Of a stretch of 64,000 nucleotides of DNA, positions 23,611-34,537 are shown one piece after another. How positions within the stretch are numbered: the first letter of the stretch is position 1; every line of letters begins with the position of its first letter. Below the pieces are notes generated by a model. The model was not told where the DNA came from, did no database searches, and saw nothing but the letters and a program-made list of their open reading frames with translations. The translations under genes and the position numbers were made by a program. Source of the DNA: Larix kaempferi (lineage: Eukaryota > Streptophyta > Pinopsida > Pinales > Pinaceae); contig BSBM01000762.1 in NCBI GenBank assembly GCA_027924585.1, positions 9,706,501-9,770,500 of the forward strand, given 5' to 3'.

Positions 23611-25592
23611 TTCCGAACCCTAGCGAGGGCTTTCATTCCTCTAAGAGCCCGGGTTTCAGTAGTTTTGGGGGGGATAGTCATGTCAAGGTCTACCTCTGCC
23701 TCCCCCAGAGTGGCCTTCTTGTTTTTTCTGGCACTTCTAGTTTTAATAGGCGAAAAGTCGGGTGCAAGGCCACCCCTATGGGCCCCCCGAACAACACATG
23801 TGTCCCCAGTAGTCTCAGGTATAAACCCCGTAGGGTTTTTGCATGCCCCCACCGACAGGTTTGAATCCTTCAATGCCAATGGGTCCTCTCCAACCCCATC
23901 AATGTCATCAGGGACCACAATCCTATTCTTAAAGTATGTATGGATAGGGGTTTTCTTTACCATATCGGAATATGTAGGCATGTGAATGACATTTTCCCCC
24001 ACATCAGGAAAGGTATTTGGTTCATCACCGGGCCCGTCCGTTACCAAGTCATCCCCGCCAGCCGTAATCACCGGATTCAAATCAACAGACCCCACCCCCC
24101 CAACCATGTTGGCATCAGGAAATTTAACAGTATCTGTCTCCACATCCCCACAGCCCAAACCCGTGCCCGCAATACTGCATGCATTGTCCACATCCCGTGT
24201 GTTGAGTACCGGTAGAGTGGCCAAGGGAGGAATCTCAGGAGGAATCACATTAACCAGAGAAGGGTCACCAGGATTAAGGTTTTGTAACCTATCCATCAGT
24301 TCAGACTCACTAATCGGGTCATCATAAACAGAATTGTCATTTGAAGTGCTATCAGTTCCGGTGGAAACATACCCCATGTTTAGACCCCGACCCAAATAGT
24401 TACCATTATTGCCATGGTTCTTATCTAAATTATTTATGAAAGTAATATCCATATCATTTAACGAATGGAAAAAATGAGGGTCCTGTAGTTCCAACTTACG
24501 GAATAATGCCGAGCCAGATGCAAGAGGGTTGAGTACCCGGTTTGAAAATCCATCAAGTGCGCCTGTCGCATCCATCTCCAAATCGCTGCCATCGTCGGAC
24601 GACCATAGTGGATCCCCTTCCCGGGGGCGACCGGAAGATGCAGGAGCCCTACATTGTCTCCAAAGATGACCCACAGCTTTGCAATTCGAGCAACGGAAAG
24701 GTATACCCCAGTAGTCTATAATCTGAGCCAATTGACGACCACGCCAACTGATATGCAGAACGTCAATCAAACCCAAAGAGACATCAACCTCGACCAGCAT
24801 TCTACCCATACGCCTTTCAAAACCATTTAGGTGTTCCTCCTCCACATGTAAAAAACGACCCAGCCGGTTTCCTATGGCCTCATATGCCCCCCGGTTCCAC
24901 AGTGCCAATGGCAGACCAGGCAGTAACACCCATAAATGTCTAAGACGAACAGTAGCCGTGTCTGGGTTGAAATCCGTGTGCCATTTTTGCAGCATAAGGC
25001 TCCCGGTACCATAAAGCCATAACCCCGCAAGAATGCGAGAACTGTGTGCTTCCTCATGAAATTTAAAACCATACCAGCCATATGAAAGAGCAAATACCTG
25101 AGGCGTGTATTTAAGAATCGGGTTCCATGTCTCATCCACCCATTTGACAATATTTTGCCTGTTCATGGCATGGTATGAAAACTTGCCCACAAGAACAGTC
25201 ATATTGCATTCCACAGCTTCCTCCAAACCAATGTCGCGGCCAACCGTGAGATGTGACTCCCCAGGTCTGTTAAAATATCTGCCTGCCCGCCTATTGTTTG
25301 CACGAGACGACGTACCCTGCCTTTCACCACCAGCCCGCTCATGGCGGACTCTACCACTGCCGACCGATGGGTCCGAACCCAATACATCACCATGTGGCAC
25401 ACCGGTATCCAGGTGTCGCTTTGGGGTTTTTCCCTTTGGTGCCACCTGTCGACCACCGGAGTTCATAGCCCGTTTTCCACGGAGCTGGTCCCTGAAGAAA
25501 GAGTCAGTCTTGAACAGACCAGCCTCTTCGATCATATAGTCCGAGGCGTTCATATTGTTGCCAGCAGACATATTTAGATCCGGTCCCTCCAT
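23607..25592 (-). CDS. LINE ORF1 protein (nucleic-acid-binding, CCHC)
   Basis: This is a 661-aa first ORF of the L1-type LINE. In plant L1 elements this protein binds the element RNA and forms the ribonucleoprotein. A DUF4283-like region runs from about residue 133 to 260, with VLVGKFSYHAMNRQNIV and LPGLPLALWNRGAYEAIG. A single zinc knuckle, CSNCKAVGHLWRQC (CX2CX4HX4C), sits at about 301-314. The N-terminal 120 residues are Gly/Arg-rich and basic. The C-terminal half is Asp/Gly/Pro-rich and low in order, ending in a basic tail. The stop codon overlaps the ORF2 start by four bases (ATGA). The ATG at 25592 is the first in this open frame and lies 0.68 kb inside the element's 5' end. No internal stops occur. 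Confidence 0.9.
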   Translation of the reverse strand: MEGPDLNMSAGNNMNASDYMIEEAGLFKTDSFFRDQLRGKRAMNSGGRQVAPKGKTPKRHLDTGVPHGDVLGSDPSVGSGRVRHERAGGERQGTSSRANNRRAGRYFNRPGESHLTVGRDIGLEEAVECNMTVLVGKFSYHAMNRQNIVKWVDETWNPILKYTPQVFALSYGWYGFKFHEEAHSSRILAGLWLYGTGSLMLQKWHTDFNPDTATVRLRHLWVLLPGLPLALWNRGAYEAIGNRLGRFLHVEEEHLNGFERRMGRMLVEVDVSLGLIDVLHISWRGRQLAQIIDYWGIPFRCSNCKAVGHLWRQCRAPASSGRPREGDPLWSSDDGSDLEMDATGALDGFSNRVLNPLASGSALFRKLELQDPHFFHSLNDMDITFINNLDKNHGNNGNYLGRGLNMGYVSTGTDSTSNDNSVYDDPISESELMDRLQNLNPGDPSLVNVIPPEIPPLATLPVLNTRDVDNACSIAGTGLGCGDVETDTVKFPDANMVGGVGSVDLNPVITAGGDDLVTDGPGDEPNTFPDVGENVIHMPTYSDMVKKTPIHTYFKNRIVVPDDIDGVGEDPLALKDSNLSVGACKNPTGFIPETTGDTCVVRGAHRGGLAPDFSPIKTRSARKNKKATLGEAEVDLDMTIPPKTTETRALRGMKALARVRK

Positions 25593-26276
25593 TCAACCTC
25601 CAGTATGCAGATATACCCAGATGCACAGCGCTAGGAATGACAGGTGATGTCAAAAGCAAACCCTGACAAGGGATATTATGATAATCGGAAAACAACCCAA
25701 ACAATGGACCGTCCCAAGAACTGTGTTCCTCCCCAAAATAAACCGCCCGTAATTGTTAAAACCCGGTTCTATAAATCCCTTAAAACGACAGTTCGCGGCA
25801 ATGTCCAGCACAATCACGGTTCAGACCAAATGTTACCAAAAACAGAGAATCCCCAGATAGATTCGTTACCGTGAAGGATGCCCAATCATAACCCCCAAAT
25901 GAAAACACAGAAAATCATATAATGGTAAAAAACTCTGTCGGTTCAAGCCAGTCAATATCACAGCGTATATAAACTTACGGATATTCCTCCACCGGATGTG
26001 CACCGCCACCCCAATGTAAACGGGAGCCCCAAACAGGTTACGCCATCATCGCCGCCTCACAGTCGGAAACCCTAGATCTGGTTTTTCGCCTTCACCGCCT
26101 CACCGCCCTCCCATACGAAACTTTTCCAAAAACATTTGATTTTTTTAGTGTGAAGCACTTTACTATCATTATAGGCTTTGAAAACACGAACATGGCAATC
26201 CCACCGTGAAAAAGACCACCACAGAGAGCAATGGAGTTAGGGGAGGAAGTTCCATGGAGATTTGTGTGCCCTCTGC
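25593..26276 (-). promoter_or_regulatory. LINE 5' UTR (internal promoter region)
   Basis: This is 684 bp between the 5' end of the element, defined by the target duplication, and the ORF1 ATG. L1-type elements place their promoter here. I did not find a specific box. The sequence contains C/G-rich words such as ACCGCCTCACCGCC on the plus strand near the 5' end. Confidence 0.55.
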
Positions 26277-26307
26277 CCTTAACTAACCAACTTACCAAGT
26301 ATAGTTA

Positions 26308-26412
26308 GCGAATGAAACATTAAATAAAAAAATGTTAGCTTTTGGCATAATATTTTGTTATATTAGTGAACGACACATTAAAAAATGTTAGCTTTTGGCA
26401 TAATATTTTGTT
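26308..26412. repeat. 53-bp tandem duplication beside the LINE
   Basis: A 33-bp core starting AAAAAATGTTAGCTTTTGG is present at 26327-26359 and 26380-26412. The preceding 20 bp (GxGAAxGAxACATTAAA) also match. Confidence 0.9.
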
Positions 26413-27229
26413 GTATAAAAATACATTGAGTTAAAATAAAATTGATTTAATTCATATAGGTAAGCATATTTCTATATATATACTGAGAGAGATGATTATC
26501 ATAAATATTATTAAATAAAACGTGGAGATGTTATTTTGTTTGTTAGTTTGTTCATGACTTGTATGATTAGCATGTGTTTTAAGAAACCACAAGCGAAGGG
26601 TATCTAAGGTGTCAAAATCACTGGTGATCGCAATTGGCCTAGGCCACACCAACCATACACCAACCCTTGATATTGATGGATTTTAAATATATCCTCCCAC
26701 CTACCTTGCAAGGTTTCCATGCAAACAAGGCCCGTCAAACCCAACCACCATGCTAATGAAATTTTATAGAACTTAAAAATGTTAAAAATATTTTGGTGTC
26801 GAAACATTATCCAATGTATGGTGATCAACAACTAAATTACATACAACAAATTTTAACTATATGAGAATACTGCATGCATATACCGCATAATTATAGAATT
26901 ATAGTTTTTTAAACAAATACCATTGCTATATTGCTACCTCATTTTCCTCATGAAATTGATTGACTTTATAAATTCATTTTCTTTTCCCTTTATATCTATG
27001 TGTATATATCATCTTATTAAACAAAACAAAAGAAATATTATTGATTGGTAATTTTCAATGTAAATGTTATATTAATCTTCCAATAATAGGAGAAATAAAC
27101 TACTAAGTAATTATTCTCCACTTTTAATTATTAATTACAAAGTGCAGATATGTTTTTTCCCCAAAAGAATAGATATATATGTGGCAACTATTGTTTGGCC
27201 ATCCTTCCTATGGAGAATTATGTTCGGCT
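26413..27229. other. No gene; possible SINE fragment inside
   Basis: AT-rich. Positions 26601-26695 align with the 3' body of the SINE at 29196, sharing GTCAAAATCAC, GATCGCA, GGCCT, CCAACCCTT and TGGATTTTA in order. It lacks the tRNA-like head and the A tail. It is probably a truncated, diverged copy. Confidence 0.45.
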
Positions 27230-27960
27230 ATGGATTATTCCCATTGAACACTCTTGTAGGTAATTAGACCTTTCCATGCCATTGACCTTGAAGACACTAT
27301 TTCTAGGGTAGTGTAGCCTTCTGAGAGGAATCTGACTTGTAGCTTGTGCCCTGCAATCCCAATTTGGAGACTTCATGTTTGACCTATGTTGGAGCACTAG
27401 AAGGGAACTAGAGGCTGCTCAAGCGAATGTTAGCTCAGAGAAGGGGGCTTGGTCTTAGTCTTGTGTAGTTTCATGGGGAAGGAGAATTGAGGATTGGGAC
27501 AGTTGTGGAGAGGGTTCCTGCTCCAAGGGGGGTTACATGAGAGATTAAGCTGTGTAGAGGTCTCGAGGAAGATATTTTCCCTCGTGGGATAATAACCCCA
27601 TCTCAGGGGTGGCCTCTGTTAAAGAAAGAAATGACTTGATAGAAAGCCTATGGCTAGGAAGAAAATCCTTCGCCTTCAACCAATTGGAGGACAATTAAAC
27701 AAATAAGTGTCTAATTGTGTATGAATGTCATAAATTTATATCTATGTTTACATATTGTTTAATTTGTTGCTATGTGAATGTTTAAATGCATGGAATTGCT
27801 TGGCATGGTATGATTGGTTTCATGCTAGAATTGCCTATAAATTGCAATATATGCATATGTTAATTTGGGTGGCCATATTGTTTAAATTCCATTGTGTAAT
27901 TGTATAAAACACATGGAAGTTTGGAATGTTCTCATTAGCTAATAATTCTAAGTGAAATCT
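27230..27960. other. Possible decayed LTR-like stretch
   Basis: This is a GC-richer island without ORFs. It is followed by a T/A/G-rich tail with words like TTGTTTAAT, ATGCATGG and TATGCATATG that recalls the right part of the solo LTR at 15048. I could not find edges or a target duplication. Confidence 0.2.
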
Positions 27961-29182
27961 GAGTACTCATGGTATCCATGGATGGCAGAAACTACCGGGT
28001 ACGTGATAGAATTTTTCACTATTAAATTGAAGGAATTCCAAGGGAAAATTTGGTATAGGTGGCATAATGCTATCATATCAGAAGATTGGGTACCCCATCA
28101 CCTCAACAGTATTACAGGGGTGTTTGGGTACATGACAAAAATACTATGAAATAAAATAACCTCATTAGTTTATTAGATAATTCTCACATTTAGCAAGGGT
28201 TAGGATCTTAGAAATTGGATTGCGAGGTTAACATTCCAAGGTCACCAAACATTCCAAAATATAAGTTTATTAAATTGAGAGTAAGTCCTTTGGCAACAAG
28301 AAATGCTTATTGGGAAATCATGTATCACATATGTGTAAATCAATAGGTCAAGATGAGTGAGTGTGAAGATCCCTCCTTACACTTAAGTGGTACGTAAACA
28401 CATATTAGGGGAATTCAATTAATTTGGCATGTTAATTAGACTAACACCTTATTTATGAGGTTACAATAGTGGGATTCATCAAATATGTCTTTACCCTATG
28501 TGAATAATTGGCGTATGACTGTTCCACTTGGTCATTCATTGTGAAGAGGCAACTTGTGGCTAATATTAGGATTTATACTTAGGTTGTGAGAAATACTTGA
28601 GATGAGCAGTGTACCATCACTTTCATTTCATCACCTTAGGTTAGGTAATTATAACCATCTCATTCTAACTTCAACTATGTACACCATCGATGGAAATCTC
28701 TCTTGCAAGAACTCGTGTTTTCCATTTGATTTCCTTGAACAATGCTAGAGTATTATAAGTGTTATTTTTTCATTTTTTCATACTATTTATAAAAATCATC
28801 TTTTACACCCTTGGAACCATATGGTAGAACCATATCATGCATCAATTGATAACTTGCTATCACAATCCTATCCCTTTGGAAACATTTTACTTTGGTATCA
28901 TTTCCAATCTAAAAAAAAATGTGAACACTTTGCTAATCTAAGATATTTGAGACTAAGCACCATTACTATCCCTTCCCATACTATACTAGATACACATTTT
29001 AGATATGTAGGCTCCCACCATCACCTATCTTTAGATAGGCATACACTACAAAATGTATCACACATGTTTTAATGGAAAGAAGAGAAGGATATGGAGGACA
29101 AGTCCCTTTTCCACATGATATACGGGTTCTATTACATTGGTGATAATAAACCTTGATTTAGTTAATCTATGAGTTAAGCATT
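27961..29182. other. No recognisable gene
   Basis: Only short chance ORFs. No domain or repeat found. Confidence 0.45.
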
Positions 29183-29195
29183 AAGTGATTGTTAG

Positions 29196-29439
29196 TTTTT
29201 TTTTTTTTGGAAACTGGTAGTACCCCCTGACTAGCAGGGTTCTCCATTGGCTGAGAGACCATGCACCAGGGGCATCTGAGCCGTCAAAATCACCTGGGAG
29301 ATCGCACCCGGCCTGGACTGGACCAACCCTTAGCATGGTTGGATTTTAGTATCCGCGGGGTTTCGAATCGACGACCTTTCTGCTTAGGGGTGTCTTAACC
29401 ATCACCCGTCACCGACTCTTCTACATCTCATGGATAATC
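29196..29439 (-). mobile_element. tRNA-derived SINE
   Basis: This is a 244-bp retroposon on the minus strand. Its tRNA-like head carries a candidate A box, GGGTGATGGTTAAG (plus positions 29394-29407), and a B box, GATTCGAAACC (29359-29369), which together form an internal RNA polymerase III promoter. The body ends with an A tail of about 12 (T run from 29196). A 13-bp target duplication with one mismatch flanks it: AAGTGATTGTTAG (29183-29195) and AAGTGATTTTTAG (29440-29452). It has no coding capacity. It would rely on a LINE for movement. The A-tail type fits an L1-type partner such as the one at 18944. Confidence 0.85.
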
Positions 29440-29630
29440 AAGTGATTTTTAGTTGTGGTACAAGCACATGAATAATACAACCTCAAGTAAGGAATGATAA
29501 ATCCTACAAATGAAAAAATATGAATTAAACAATAAGAACAACACTCAAAATGAAAAGAAATGGAGGTAAGTAGAAATAATCATATTATAGTCCAATGTAA
29601 AATAAAAAAATATAGTGACACCTTGGTAAA

Positions 29631-31314
29631 TGTAGTGTCCCTTTTTAAGAATTTGTAAAAACTAGGAAAAATTGCAATTTTTTGCCAATTCGACCCTTAG
29701 ACTAGTAATGAATCAATTGCTTCCAAATGACTCCAAATGCTTTTGAATTGGGTCTGAATGAGTTTGGAAGGTATTTAGACATATAAATGATATTGATGGA
29801 TTCTTGGACACTCTCAAAACACTTCTTCAACATTCATTTATAATCAGGGAAAAATAGGGAACTTTACTAGTCAAATCGAGGTTCAAAACCCCCAAGGGTA
29901 GGGGACAAAGATGGCTTCTCAAACACTGTAAGACCTTCCCAAATTTCAGAACAGAGACATGTTATTGGTAAAGGACTTCAATGGGCTCCCCAATGCATCA
30001 TAAATTAGTTTCTATAGGCTTCAACAACTTCCATAAATAATATGTTTGTATACTAGCTTTAACATTGGGGGAAATGATAGTAAATCTTCACAAATGGTTA
30101 GGAAACTTGAGAATATTGCTCCAAATTCCTGTCTAAAGAATATGACACTTCTTCAACATATTAATGGCGCTCCATACAACAATAATATATCATATTTTGA
30201 ATTAACCATTCGAATTTGATATCACTTCAAGTGCAAGATATTGAGGAAATGACACCATTTAATCATAGTTTAGCATTTGTACATAAAATATCTTGGATTT
30301 TCGATCTGAAAGTATCCTGAGAAGTAAATACAGAGCATACTTATCAGATTACAAAAATATGGGGCCTCAAGAGCTATCCCAAATATATCATCAACTCACC
30401 AAGTGCGCCCCTCCTCAAGGAGCAAGAATATGACAAGAAATGGAATAATAGTTGTAGAAGCAACCTGAAGGAGATGTGATCACAAGCTGCCATGTAGATT
30501 CAACCTACAACAAATGAATCCATTGTATCTCCAAATGGCCTCTCCAATTTCCAGTTAGGATGGGAATCTTTCACCCTCAAAATTGGTGCTAAGGCATGTA
30601 GAAAAACACTCTACTAGCTCTCCTATCCAAAAGCAAAATGTAAAATGATCAAAAGATGGTCTCCTTCTTTGTTCCTGACTTTTGTAAACTTCCCAAGGCT
30701 TCCTTAACTTGAATCCATCCATGGGCTTCATTCCAACTCGAATTGGGAAGAGATTCCAATGGATGCCACTTGTCCCCCCAATTCTAGCCTCCTCCTTCAC
30801 TCAATTCGAATGGGTGACTCTTTGGCTTCCCTAAAACCCTTGTGCGCCCTTCTTGGAGGCTATTTTTAGCCCTGACATGTCATATATGTCAGATTTCAGC
30901 CATTAGGTATGATTTTGTCATAAGTTTCATAGGCATCTTCATCATTGGTGTCATAGAAGCTAGGGAATCTAGCCCAAGTGTCCCACTAGCTCCAAAATGC
31001 CTCTTCCTCTTCCATGGGAGTTAGTATTACGCTACATTTCGACCTCATTGAGTCATGACAAGTATTATACCCTTACAAATACCCCAATAACATTGGACTC
31101 CACCTTGGATTTGAATGGGTGAGACTAGAATGCCATGTGGCATGGGGAATCTAGATTTGTATGGGTCCCACACCACCAGTGTGTCTCCATGACCAAGTGC
31201 CATCATATTTCCTCATCATAAATACTTATTTATCCCCATTTAATATATTTATTTCAAGCTAAAGTCCATTTGGGGTTTATTAATCTATTTATTCCAAATT
31301 TAATGTTTCCACCC
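29631..31314 (-). repeat. Chromovirus A left LTR, main part
   Basis: Starts TGTAGTGTCCC at its outer edge beside GTAAA. It aligns collinearly with 49505-51190. It is broken at 31314 by insertion of element B, whose CACCC duplication is LTR sequence (31310-31314 and 44391-44395). Confidence 0.93.
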
Positions 31315-31638
31315 TATTGGAGGGGCCTAGGTTGGCCTGTCAACTAGGCCCTCTGCCCGACCATTCTGCAGTATATGTCGATAGGTCATGTCGACTAGTA
31401 TAATTCAGGTCAGTCGATTAGACCGACAGACGGTTATGTAACTGTATAAACAGATATATATATATAGGCCGTTGAACCGATGTAAAGACAAGATTGGTTC
31501 TATGACTGTATTCTGCTCTTGCTGGTTAATATAAAGGCTTGTGTTCTCTCTATCTGTCTTGTATCTGTATCATTGTGTATGCTTTCTTATAATATGTAAT
31601 GTATCTATGGTAACCACATGAACCTTGGGACTACAACA
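31315..31638 (+). repeat. Element B 5' LTR
   Basis: 324 bp, from TATTGGAGGGGCC to GGGACTACAACA. It contains a TATA-like run (31454-31467) followed by TTGGTTCTATGACTG and TGTTCTCTCTATC, likely the transcription start side. It aligns with the LTR copies at 43650 and 44092. Confidence 0.92.
31454..31467 (+). promoter_or_regulatory. TATA-like box in element B LTR
   Basis: An alternating TATATATATATA run in the middle of the LTR is kept in all three LTR copies. Its position fits the core promoter. It is low-complexity, so the call is cautious. Confidence 0.4.
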
Positions 31639-31640
31639 TC

Positions 31641-31653
31641 TGGTTCCGTTGCC
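31641..31653 (+). other. Element B primer-binding site
   Basis: TGGTTCCGTTGCC lies two bases after the LTR end. It matches 11 of 13 positions of the Asp-tRNA type site TGGCGCCGTTGCC known from Athila/Tat elements. Confidence 0.6.
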
Positions 31654-31860
31654 AGTTCATGCATGAAAAAAAAATAGCGGCATGAACTATGATTTTAGAA
31701 CAGGAGATTAGAGACTAGTGGGAGAAGAAAATCGTGAACTATCTGCAGAACTATGCATGACGGAACAAACTGACAATTAGCCAAGCGACAGATCGATTCT
31801 TCTCCAAGACCCATGAGAGATTCGTAGAATCCGTGCCAGCCGCCTTGAAGAATCTTCTGG

Positions 31861-32223
31861 ATGAAAAGACCAGTTGGTGAAGCAGAGAGGAAGCTGTTGT
31901 CAAAGTTGATCAACAGAGGATGCACAAATCTGTCGGAGTGGTGCAAAAAGATTGCAAACGGTTTCTGTGAAGAGCAGGCAATTCAAGACCGCATCTTGGT
32001 TGACGAAGCTAGAAGGAAGTTCTTCACTGAATTAGCTGATCAATTTTTGTGTTCTCTGTCGACCTTATTGTTCAAATTTTTTATCTACAAAGGCGTTGCG
32101 CATATTGTTGAGACACGACCATTGCTACTCTTGCCCATTCCAAACTCTAACAGGAAGGATAAAGAACCTAAGTGGGAAATATTTGTAAAGGAGCGTGAAA
32201 GGGAATTTTTCTTGAACAAATGA
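31861..32223 (+). pseudogene. Element B leader ORF (before gag), unknown
   Basis: This is an open frame of 120 aa between the PBS and gag. It is basic and helical in character, with EAERKLLSKLINRGCTNLSE, then a hydrophobic patch LCSLSTLLFKFFIYKGVAHI, and a charged end KEREREFFLNK. I recognise no domain. The frame upstream has stops, so the ORF may have been longer and have lost its start. Some Tat/Ogre-type elements carry an extra ORF in this position, so an accessory ORF is possible. It could also be the N-terminal part of gag separated by mutation. Confidence 0.4.
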
Positions 32224-32562
32224 TGGTCTGTACTTCCCTAGTGATTTAGAAAAATTCGGGTTGACATTGGGGGGGTGACGAAGCATGATCTGATGTACCT
32301 AGTTTGATGAAAACCGACATAATGACAAGACGACATGGCCAATAGTGGAAGAAAATACGACAAAGACAGACTTTTGAGTCATAAAAGCACACCAAATATT
32401 CATAAAATTGAAAGAGAAAAGAGGAGACAGTAGCGTGAAGAGCTACAGGAGCAGGAAATTGCACTCCGGAGGATGCAAGGATCAAATGTCGTCACATATG
32501 CAGAATAAAATATTCCAGAGTCAAGCCAAACCCACGATGATCGGGGCGTCGAAGAAGACCTG

Positions 32563-34406
32563 TTGTCGATGGATGAAGACTTGTGGATAGAGCATGGTAG
32601 AGCTCTCCAAGTTGAGATACCTGAAACGGTAACACCTCCTTCTCCATTTCATTTAACACAAAGTGTTCAGGTGCAACAAAATGTAGAGGAAAACCTTGGT
32701 CTACATGCTGGTCAGTCAAGAATCTGGAGTCGTCGAAGCATAGAAGGCGATGATATCAATAGGCTATTGATTCATCGGCTGGAGAAAGGAAATTGGGTGT
32801 CGTTTCAACCCGAATTTTCAAATAGAAGCTTTCATCTAATGTACTTAGAGCATGAAAAAGTGCCCCCTTTCTAATAGAAAATTTGAGTGACTCATCAAGT
32901 ACGTTGGAAAGCCCGAGATTTAGTGAAATCCTGTTTGAGTATAACTTTAATTGGATTTCGACAAAAGTGGTAGAAGAAGGAAGACTTGGAAAAACAGAAG
33001 AATTTCTAGTTACTAATTCTGAAGATAGAGAACCCAGCCCAGAAAGACAACTAATTCAAGTTAACAAAGCACCAAGTTTTGATTGTGGAAATAATCCACC
33101 TACACCACCATCAAATTCTCAAAATAATACACCAGCAGACATGGCACACTCAAAAACACACCTTCCATTCTATGAAGGTGATGAAGACCCAATAAGACAT
33201 TGGTTTGTGTGAGAAGCGATATGGACAGCCAATCAACTCACCAGTGAAGAAAGACAGGTTGCTCAGTTTGTTGGTTCACTAAGAAAAACAACACTAACAT
33301 GGTATATGGGGTATATAGCAAAGTCACTAAATGCAACCAAGGCACAAATCAAACAAATATTTTTGGCCTTTTTCATGATTGAAGATGCGACATACCTAGC
33401 GACTGAATGTCTGAAAACGACAGTCCAAAAGCTGACATAAACTGTCAAGGAGTATGACAAGAGGTTCAAAGTCCTCCTGAGAAAATTAGACTACGAGATC
33501 AAAGAAAAACTATTAATCAAATGGTTTATTATCGGTCTCATAAATAAAATCAGAATACACGTCTGTCGACAAAGTGTTAATACTTATGCAGAGGCATTAA
33601 AAGTAGCACTAGAGATCGAAATGGATGATGAATACCCTCTAGTATCCATGGATAGAGACGTTGATGAATGCCTTGAAAGTATGGAGCAGGCTATCCAAAA
33701 TATGATGCTAAAAGGGCCAAGATTATGGTGTACAACATGTCGAATTTTAGGACATACCAAAGATTCTTTTTGAATTGAGAATCGACGAAAAGAAGTTAAA
33801 CTCATTCAATCGAGATGCTTTTGTGATCTGTGCAAAGAGTATGACTCGCATACTACAAAGGATTGTCCATACAATCTAAAAAACAAGAAGTCAAAATGTT
33901 TTCATATTTGTGAAGTCAATACACATGCAATTGAAGAATGTCATCTGAACTTGAAAAATCGACAAAATTACCATGTAGCGTACCAGACAAACTCTATCGA
34001 GCAACATCACGACAGAAATACAACAAGCGACAAATTTGAGAGAAATGATGGAATAAATAACTGGTACAATCAAAACAGGAATGACAGATACCCAAGGTAT
34101 AATGACCATCGGTATGATCGATGATATGATGGATACAATAGGCACAAAGATGGATACAATAGGCATGAAGGATACCAGATTCATGTTTGTGGCGGTGGAG
34201 GCTGTGGTATTCGACCTAATCGACCTGGTTTGTGTTTCACATGTCTCAGTGAGGATCATCGGCATGCAAAATGCCCTTATAAAGGAAGAACTGATCTTAA
34301 ATTTTGTACAAAGTGTGGGGTAGGTGATCACTATTTAGAGGATTGCCCTACCATGATTGAGAAAATAAATAATAAAAAGAATGTTCATGTCTCATCTTGT
34401 ATCTAA
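32563..34406 (+). pseudogene. Element B gag with five zinc-knuckle-like motifs
   Basis: This is a structural polyprotein remnant. An N-terminal piece (32563-32874) is separated by a frame change from a frame that runs from 32883 to the TAA at 34404, with about four internal stops. The capsid-type Retrotrans_gag region begins near 33150 (LPFYEGDEDPIRHWFV) and runs to about 33600. Five Cys/His motifs in one frame follow: 33729 (C-CTTC-like, last Cys lost), 33822 (CDLCKEYDSHTTKDC), about 33897 (CFHICEVNTHAIEEC), 34233 (CFTCLSEDHRHAKC) and about 34290 (CTKCGVGDHYLEDC). The last two are perfect CX2CX4HX4C. An Arg/Tyr/Asn-rich spacer separates knuckles 3 and 4. The ORF at 34081-34323 in another frame is a shadow. 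Confidence 0.75.
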
Positions 34407-34537
34407 AAAAACGATGTGCTTCGTACAAAAAACTTGCAAATTGTAACTAGGCAAGGCACTCCATTGGTCAAGATAAGCCGTAGATAAGTAGAATTGTAGA
34501 TAAAGAGGATTACCCAAATCCTGCAAAACAAAAATCT

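Larger units (their letters stand above)
18944..26276 (-). mobile_element. Full-length L1-type LINE
   Basis: This is a complete non-LTR retrotransposon of about 7.3 kb on the minus strand. A 17-bp direct repeat, CCTTAACTAACCAACTT, flanks it at 18927-18943 and 26277-26293. The 3' end is a poly(A) tail (T run at 18944-18952 on the plus strand). A 5' UTR of about 0.68 kb, ORF1, ORF2 and a 3' UTR of about 0.5 kb follow in order, and both ORFs are open over their full expected length. Composition is visibly less AT-rich than the flanks. These traits indicate recent insertion by target-primed reverse transcription. It is the only element in the window that looks intact. Confidence 0.95.

Noticed and set aside
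34081-34323. 80-aa ORF rich in Met, Asp and Thr
   Set aside because: The alternative frame carries two perfect zinc knuckles, so this is an out-of-frame reading of gag.
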